Virus record (IMG/VR): IMGVR_UViG_3300050821_010409 | Span: 1-30,159 of that record | DNA: 30,159 bases | Direction: 5' to 3' (one strand) | Origin: a virus | In this document: piece after piece, positions 21,612 through 27,200 of the stretch | Position numbering within the stretch: position 1 is the stretch's first letter | Layout: every line of letters starts with the position of its first letter | Translations under genes and position numbers: made by a program | Notes under the pieces: model-generated | Seen by the model: the letters and a program-made list of their open reading frames with translations, nothing else | Told to the model about the DNA's origin: nothing | Database searches by the model: none

Positions 21612-22328
21612 ATGGCTCAAGAGACATGCTCAATCGAAGGCTGCGCGAATTCGCATTACGCTCGCGGCTGGTGCGCTGCGCACTGGCAGCGGAACCGGCG
21701 CTACGGAGATCCCCTGGGCGGAGGGCCGATGCGCCAGCCGCCCAGGGAGTGCTCCGTGGAGGGCTGCACCCGTCCCTACAGCGCCAAGGGCTTGTGCAGC
21801 ATGCACTACTACCGGGCGAAGGCAAACAACGGGGAAGCAGGAGGGGCCAGGCCACGTAAGAACGCCGGCTCTCGCAAGCCCAGCCAGCCGCGTCTGTGCG
21901 AAGTCGAAGGCTGCGGTTCTCTTCACTACGGCCGCGGATTCTGCCTTCGGCACTACCAGCGCTGGAAGGACTACGGGGACGCTAATGAGCCGTTGCGCCG
22001 TGGCCAGAACGGCTCAGGTCACCGGGGCGTCAACAACCAGGGCTACGTCGTGCTCAAGTACGGCAAGTGGACCATCCTGGAGCACCGTGCCGTCGCGGAA
22101 GTCAAGCTCGGCCGCAGGCTCTACCCATTCGAGAACGTGCACCACGTCAACGGCATCAAGACCGACAACCGGCCCGAGAACCTGGAGGTCTGGGTGAAGG
22201 TGCAGCCAACAGGCCAGCGCCTGGAAGACCTGATCACCTTCGTCACGCAGTACTACCCGAATGAGGTCCAGGCGGTCCTGGGTCGCGCGCGGGCGCTGAC
22301 CAGGGCCGAGCTAACGGGCTCCGCATAA
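21612..22328 (+). CDS. HNH endonuclease with three N-terminal zinc knuckles
   Basis: ATG 21612 lies 5 bases after TATCGT with no Shine-Dalgarno site. Three Cys/His knuckles of the form CSIEGCxxxxYARGWCxxH occur at ~residues 6-24, 47-64 and 96-113. An NUMOD-like GVNNQGYVVLKYGKWTILEH leads to the HNH core: HRAVAEVKLGRRLYPFENVH, HVNGIKTDNRPENLEVW. The 'HHVNG...DNRPENLE' segment supplies the catalytic His and Asn. It stands between the major tail protein and chaperone genes, a common landing place for homing genes. Confidence 0.9.
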   Translation: MAQETCSIEGCANSHYARGWCAAHWQRNRRYGDPLGGGPMRQPPRECSVEGCTRPYSAKGLCSMHYYRAKANNGEAGGARPRKNAGSRKPSQPRLCEVEGCGSLHYGRGFCLRHYQRWKDYGDANEPLRRGQNGSGHRGVNNQGYVVLKYGKWTILEHRAVAEVKLGRRLYPFENVHHVNGIKTDNRPENLEVWVKVQPTGQRLEDLITFVTQYYPNEVQAVLGRARALTRAELTGSA

Positions 22329-22382
22329 CTGAACAGTTCAGGAAAACGGCCAGGCGAGCACGGCGCTCGTGCCCGCCTGGCC
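22329..22382 (+). terminator. Palindrome plus GC-rich hairpin, terminator candidate
   Basis: CTGAAC-A-GTTCAG (22329-22341) is followed by GGCCAGGCG (22348-22356) pairing with CGCCTGGCC (22374-22382), with an inner CACG/CGTG. No T-run follows, so termination would be weak or partial; attenuation between tail protein and chaperone expression is possible. Confidence 0.5.
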
Positions 22383-22455
22383 ACCCTCTCCCCCAGTGCG
22401 ACGCTGGGGTATCACGCAGTCTACATCATCAGATCCTGATACGGGACGGACCACG

Positions 22456-22782
22456 ATGACAGCACGGAAGATCACCCGCGACAGCGGCGACGCCACGGAC
22501 TTTGACGAAACGCGGCGGCTGCTGTACATGGCACTGCTGGTCAACGAGACCAAGCGGTTCAACCTTGCCGCGACCCTGGTCAACGCACTCGCGCACCATC
22601 ACCTAGTCACGGACCTGACGGTCGCGGAGATCACCCGGCACGTGGTGAACGCAACGCGCGGCATCGACAACGCCACCGGATCGGACCTGGAGGAGAACGA
22701 GGCCCGGCAGGAAGGCGTTGCCTGGATCCAGAAGCAGATTGACCGGATCACTGCTGAGCTAGGAGATGGTCCTGGTGCCTGA
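22456..22782 (+). CDS. Phage protein of unknown function before the tail chaperone (108 aa)
   Basis: ATG 22456 is preferred; an upstream in-frame ATG at 22369 falls in the hairpin region. The product (MTARKITRDSGDATDFDETR, LVNETKRFNLAATLVNALAH, VAEITRHVVNATRGIDNATG, EGVAWIQKQIDRITAELGDG) looks all-helical and acidic. Position between the major tail protein and the chaperone suggests a tail assembly role, but this is inference from order only. Its 3' end overlaps the start of the chaperone gene. Confidence 0.65.
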   Translation: MTARKITRDSGDATDFDETRRLLYMALLVNETKRFNLAATLVNALAHHHLVTDLTVAEITRHVVNATRGIDNATGSDLEENEARQEGVAWIQKQIDRITAELGDGPGA

Positions 22783-23416
22783 GGCAGAGGCCGACTACAC
22801 GATCGACTGGGATGAGCCGGTCCCGGCCGTCACGCTCCCCCCGCCGCGGCCGGCCAAGGCCCAGGCTGCCATCCCGGCCAAGGCTGACCGCGCGCTGGCC
22901 CGGGTCCAGGCCACTGCCGCGGAGAAGAACCTGCAGCCGCCCGACGACGACGATGAGGTCACGACCGGGAGCGTCATCGCTTCGGGTGACCGCGTCACGC
23001 TGCTCGGCCAGGAGTTCCGGGTCTCAGAGCGGATCGGCCTGATGCCGCTGCTGAAGTTCGCCTCTGCCTCGGACGTGGACACCCAGGATCCGCGGGCGCT
23101 GGCTGCCATGTACACCATGCTGCGCGACTGCATTTACGAGGGGTCGCCGGGCTGCGGGGAGTGCGAGCACTGCGAGGCGCGCAACGAGACGGCCTGCAAA
23201 GCCTACGAGAGGGGTGACTGGAGCAGGTTCGAGGAGCACGCGATGGTCACCAAGGCCGATGCTGACGACCTGATGGGCGTGGTCTCCAAGGTGCTGGAGA
23301 TCGCGTCCGGGCGCCCTACCCCGCCGCGTGGTGGCTCACCCGCTACTGCGCGCAGAACGCGGGCCGGCTTGACGGCGAGCGGCTCCGCCACGCGGAAGCG
23401 GGGATCGAGGCGCTGA
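22775..23416 (+). CDS. Tail assembly chaperone, short (G) product
   Basis: GTG 22775 is preferred because AGGAG is 9 bases upstream; ATG 22766 directly abuts it. The 213-residue form has a disordered Pro/Ala N-terminus, LLGQEFRVSERIGLMPLLKF, DPRALAAMYTMLRDCI, DWSRFEEHAMVTKADADDLM and GVVSKVLEIASGRPTPPRGG, then a low-complexity basic tail. This layout is that of siphovirus G-type chaperones, which bind the tape measure protein. Unusually, a four-cysteine insertion (CGECEHCEARNETAC) sits where relatives have a short acidic loop and could bind zinc. Confidence 0.75.
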   Translation: MPEAEADYTIDWDEPVPAVTLPPPRPAKAQAAIPAKADRALARVQATAAEKNLQPPDDDDEVTTGSVIASGDRVTLLGQEFRVSERIGLMPLLKFASASDVDTQDPRALAAMYTMLRDCIYEGSPGCGECEHCEARNETACKAYERGDWSRFEEHAMVTKADADDLMGVVSKVLEIASGRPTPPRGGSPATARRTRAGLTASGSATRKRGSRR

Positions 23417-23655
23417 GCCCGCGCCAGCTGCTCAACTTCGCTTACGCCCTCATCACTAGCGAGATGACGGGGGAGGAAGCGGAGAAGTTCGAGGAGGACA
23501 TCGGCATGAGGACCAGCCCGGAGGCGGTGGCGCTGGCCGCGCTGCGGGCGCACCAGGAGGCCAGCGGGATGGCCTTCGATGACCCGGACGCGCCGGTTGC
23601 CGCCCCGCTGGGCAGCCGGGACGAGGAGATCCCGGGAGCGTGGATGGGACGGTGA
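22775..23655 (+). CDS. Tail assembly chaperone, -1 frameshift (GT) product
   Basis: After SGR (to 23314) the -1 frame reads PYPAAWWLTRYCAQNAGRLD, GERLRHAEAGIEALSPRQLL, NFAYALITSEMTGEEAEKFE and continues to a stop at 23655. That frame has no start of its own near the junction and its sequence looks like the T domain of GT chaperones. The fusion would be about 293 residues. A slip of one base at CGC CCT (23312-23317) lets the proline tRNA re-pair with CCC. Programmed -1 shifting at this position is the rule in siphoviruses; the exact slip site is inferred. Confidence 0.7.
23312..23317 (+). other. Probable -1 ribosomal frameshift site
   Basis: The 0 frame reads GGG CGC CCT ACC; after a one-base backward slip the next codons are CCC TAC CCC, giving the conserved-looking junction GRPYPA. 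It does not match the usual X XXY YYZ heptamer, so it may be a P-site proline slip. Confidence 0.55.
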
Positions 23656-23678
23656 GGCGCACGGGGATCTCCTCGTCC

Positions 23679-23792
23679 CGGCTGGCTGATGTCGCCTGGC
23701 TGCATGCGGGCGGCAGGGCGCACTGGGACCTTGGCTGGCTGATGTCACCTGGCGGCACGCGGATCACGGCTGGCCGTGGAGCACTGGCTGTG
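23679..23792 (+). repeat. Bipartite repeat cluster 10
   Basis: Copies begin at 23679, 23732 and 23767 with the 18-bp offset. The first two share nearly the same central nine bases (GATGTCGCC and GATGTCACC). They fill the only sizeable gap between the chaperone and the next structural gene. Confidence 0.8.
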
Positions 23793-23825
23793 TATTACCG
23801 AGTATAGCAGGACGGAGGGAACGGC

Positions 23826-24224
23826 ATGGACGTGCGGCTGGACGACGCGGCCATCACCGCCCTGCTGGACGACGAGCACGGCATGGTCGGCCGGTACCTG
23901 CAAGACCTGGCGGACCAGGCGGCGGCCGTCGCGCGGGCCCGGGTCCCTGTGCGCGCCACGCCGTCCTGGAGCGCGCGCAGCAACGCCCGGCCGCCTGGCT
24001 TCACCAAGGCATCCGTGCACACCCGGATAGGGCACCGGTCCGGGGGGTCGCTGTGGGCCAGTGCCAACGCGCCCGCGGACCCGGCCGTCTTCCTGGAGTA
24101 CCCGCGGGAGGACCGCGTCAAGGAGCCGTTCCTGACCGTCGGCCTCTGGTCCCTGATCGGCCGGATCTTATGGCGCCCCTGTTGCGGCCTGAGGCGGGTG
24201 AACAGTAATGGCCACCCTCGGTGA
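23826..24224 (+). CDS. HK97 gp10-like head-tail/tail completion protein
   Basis: ATG 23826 follows GGACGGAGGGA, and a TATAGC -10-like element lies further upstream. The 132-residue product has a helix MVGRYLQDLADQAAAVARAR, then VPVRATPSWSARSNARPPGF, VHTRIGHRSGGSLWASANAP and ADPAVFLEYPRED...EPFL. The order 'helix, A...(V/A)PVR.G.L..S, beta strands, E.G....P..FL..AL' resembles HK97 gp10-like minor proteins, usually found between connector and tail tube genes. Its place just before the tape measure gene is unusual. The C-terminal 20 residues look unconserved and overlap the tape measure start. Confidence 0.55.
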   Translation: MDVRLDDAAITALLDDEHGMVGRYLQDLADQAAAVARARVPVRATPSWSARSNARPPGFTKASVHTRIGHRSGGSLWASANAPADPAVFLEYPREDRVKEPFLTVGLWSLIGRILWRPCCGLRRVNSNGHPR

Positions 24225-27200
24225 GGCCTGGGTTACGGTCAGCCCGGACGCGAGCGGCTTCCGGCTCAAGGCAGATGCCGCGATCCGGACCGCGCTGGCC
24301 GGGATCAACCCCGACGTCAGCGTCAAGGTGAAGGCAGACACCACCGGCGCCCTGGCGTCCATCGTCAACCTCCGGGCCCGGATGGACGCCCTGTCGGCCA
24401 ACCTCGCCAGCATCAAGATCGGCGCGGACGGCAAGCCGGCCCTGGCCACCATCACCACGCTGCAGGGCAAGCTGCTCGCGCTGGCCAAGACGGTCGCGGA
24501 CATCACGCTGAGCGCGGACACCTCCGCGATCGACGCGAAGATCGCCGCGCTGCAGGCGAAGCTGGCCGCCCTGGTGCGCAAGTCCTCTGACCTGCAGATC
24601 GACGCGGACACCACGGCTGCCATCTCTAAGATCGCCAACCTGGAGCTTGAGGCGCACGGCCTGGAGGCAGCACTCAATCACCTGACGGCGGACATTGAGA
24701 TTGACGCCGCAGTGGCCCGGCTGTATGCCATTGAGGCCGAGCTGCAGGTGCTGAGGTCGGACGCCAGGAACATTGAGGTCACTGCGCAGACGGCAGCCAT
24801 CAAGGCGGCTATCGCGGCCGTCACCGCAGAAATTACAGCACTGCAGGCCAAGGCGCATGACATCCGGATGAACGTGGACACCGGCAGCCTTATCGCAGCG
24901 CAGGCATCACTGCTCGGCCTGGAGGTCGCGGCCGAGAAGGTGGGGACGGCGGTTGAGGACGCGGCGCGCGCGCAGGCTGACCTGATCGCCTCCACCAGGG
25001 GGGTGACGGTCGCGCAGAACCTGCTCGCCATCGCCCTGGGGAACACCCAGCCCATGTGGACCAGGGCCACCGGCGGCATGGCGGCCCTGGCGGGAACGGG
25101 CGGCATCCTGGGGAACGCCTTTGGCATCCTGGGAACGAAAGTCACCCTGTTCGGCGGCCTCCTGCAAGGGCTGCTGCCCGCCTGGGCCACGCACATCTCC
25201 GTCATGCACATCGCCGCCGACGTGCTGGTGGAGCTGATCGCCGTCTGGGGCGGCGCGGCCGTCGCCGCCGGGGCCTTCGGGGTGGCCGCCTCCGATGCCG
25301 TGCAGGAAGTCGCCCGGCGGATGACCAACCTGCACATCGCCGCGGATGCCACCACGCAGTCCATGTACCCGCTGACGGGCGCCCTGGAGACCCTGCACAA
25401 CGCGGTCCGGCCGGAGGTGTACCAGGTCTTCGGTGACGCGCTGGTGGTCGCCAAGGCGCACACCGGGGACTTCCAGAAAATCGTGCGGGAGACTGGCCCG
25501 GTCGTTGACCAGCTGGCCGGCCGGATGACGGCCGCGCTGACATCTGGCACGGCCTTCGACATCTTCACCAAGAACGCCAAGAGCAGCCTGCTGGGCCTGG
25601 GCACGGCATTCGGCAACGTGTTCGGCGCGATCGGCAACGTCCTGAATGTCGTGCCCGATTACGCCCAGAAGCTGCTGACCCTTGGCGTGGCCCTGACCGG
25701 CGTCCTGGAGAACGTCACCCGGATGCTGGAGCCGGTGCTGCGCTGGGGCCTGGTCATTCACGGGGCGTTCATCTACATCGGGCTGGCCACGTCGCTGGCC
25801 GTCGCCTTCTACTCCAAGGCCCTGGTCCCGCTGGCAGGCGCTTTCTACGCCGCAGCGCAGGCAGCGGCCATTTACGTCGCCGGCCTGGTCGCGGTGGCCA
25901 CCAGTGAGGAAGGCGTCATCACGCTGACGGGCGTGCTGGACGCCGCGCTGGCCGTCTTCAAGAGCATCAGCCCGCTCGGCTGGATCACGATCGTCGTAGC
26001 CGGGCTGGTGGCCCTGGCCCTGTGGCTGCACAACAGCTCCAGTGCGGCCAACGACTTCACGGCCTCCATCCAGAAGGTGGTGGGCAGTGCCGGCGTGGCC
26101 CAGACCCTGGGCATCCTGGCGCAGTCCATCGCGGCGACCAGGCAGCAGCTGGTCCAGTCTGAGGGCGCCGCCCAGATGTACTCCGCCGCCATCAGCAAGG
26201 TCGACGGCGTCCTGAGCGTTGGCGGCCACGACCGGTCGCTTGCCTCCCAGCAGCTCCAGGCCCTGCGCCAGGGGTATGAAGGGGCCACCAACGCCTCGCA
26301 GGCATATGCCCATGAGCTGGCCGTGCTCCAGGGCAACCAGCAGACGTTCAATGGCCACCTCCAGGACATCGCGAAGATCACGGGATCCACGTCCTCAGCC
26401 CTGGGAGCGCTCACGGCAGCAGGCATCACCCAGAACCAGATGCTGGACAAGAACGTCCAGGACTGGGCAGCCACCACGGCGCAGGTCCTGGGAACGCTCG
26501 CTGCCTACAAGGCGATGAACGGAACCGCCGGGGCGCTGAACAATAACCTGGACGTCCTCAGCCGCACCGAGACGGACCAGTACACCGCCACGCAGAAGCT
26601 GAACCAGGGCTGGAGCTCGTTCATCGGTGACGTCACCGGCAGCCAGGGCACCTTCGACACCCTCGCGCTCGGCATGGTCACGCTGGACCAGAACTTCCAG
26701 AAGGCCGGCGGCAGCGGTGAGACGCTGCGGAACACGCTCGGCAAGCTGAGCGTCACCGGGACGCTGACCGGGGCGTCCATGGACGGCCTGAACCAGGCGA
26801 GCCTGGACCTCAACCAGGCGTTCGGCACCCAGGTGTCCAACGCCAACGCGCTGTTCGCCAGCTGGCGCACGGCCGGGCTGGCCGGCAACCTGTTCACCCA
26901 GGGCGTCAAGGACGCCATCATCCCGCTGGTCAAGTACGCGTCCGGGTCCAAGGAGGCCACCGCGCAGCTCGTGGCCCTGGCGCAGGAAGCGGGCTACCAC
27001 GGGACCGCGTCACTGAAGGACCTGACGAACTGGCTCGGGCAGGCCGCCGTCAAGTCGGACGAGTTCACCTCCACCGTCAAGAACCTGCTGATCCCGATGG
27101 TGGCCGCCGACAAGGGCGCCAAGAACGCGTCGGCCTCCATGCTGGCGCTGGCCAAGCAGGCGGGCTACACCGGCGGCACCAGCATCAAGGACCTCACGGA

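Noticed and set aside
24678-26358. Long minus-strand frames opposite the tape measure N-terminal half
   Set aside because: Same shadow effect; several overlap each other in different frames and none has a recognisable domain or start signal.
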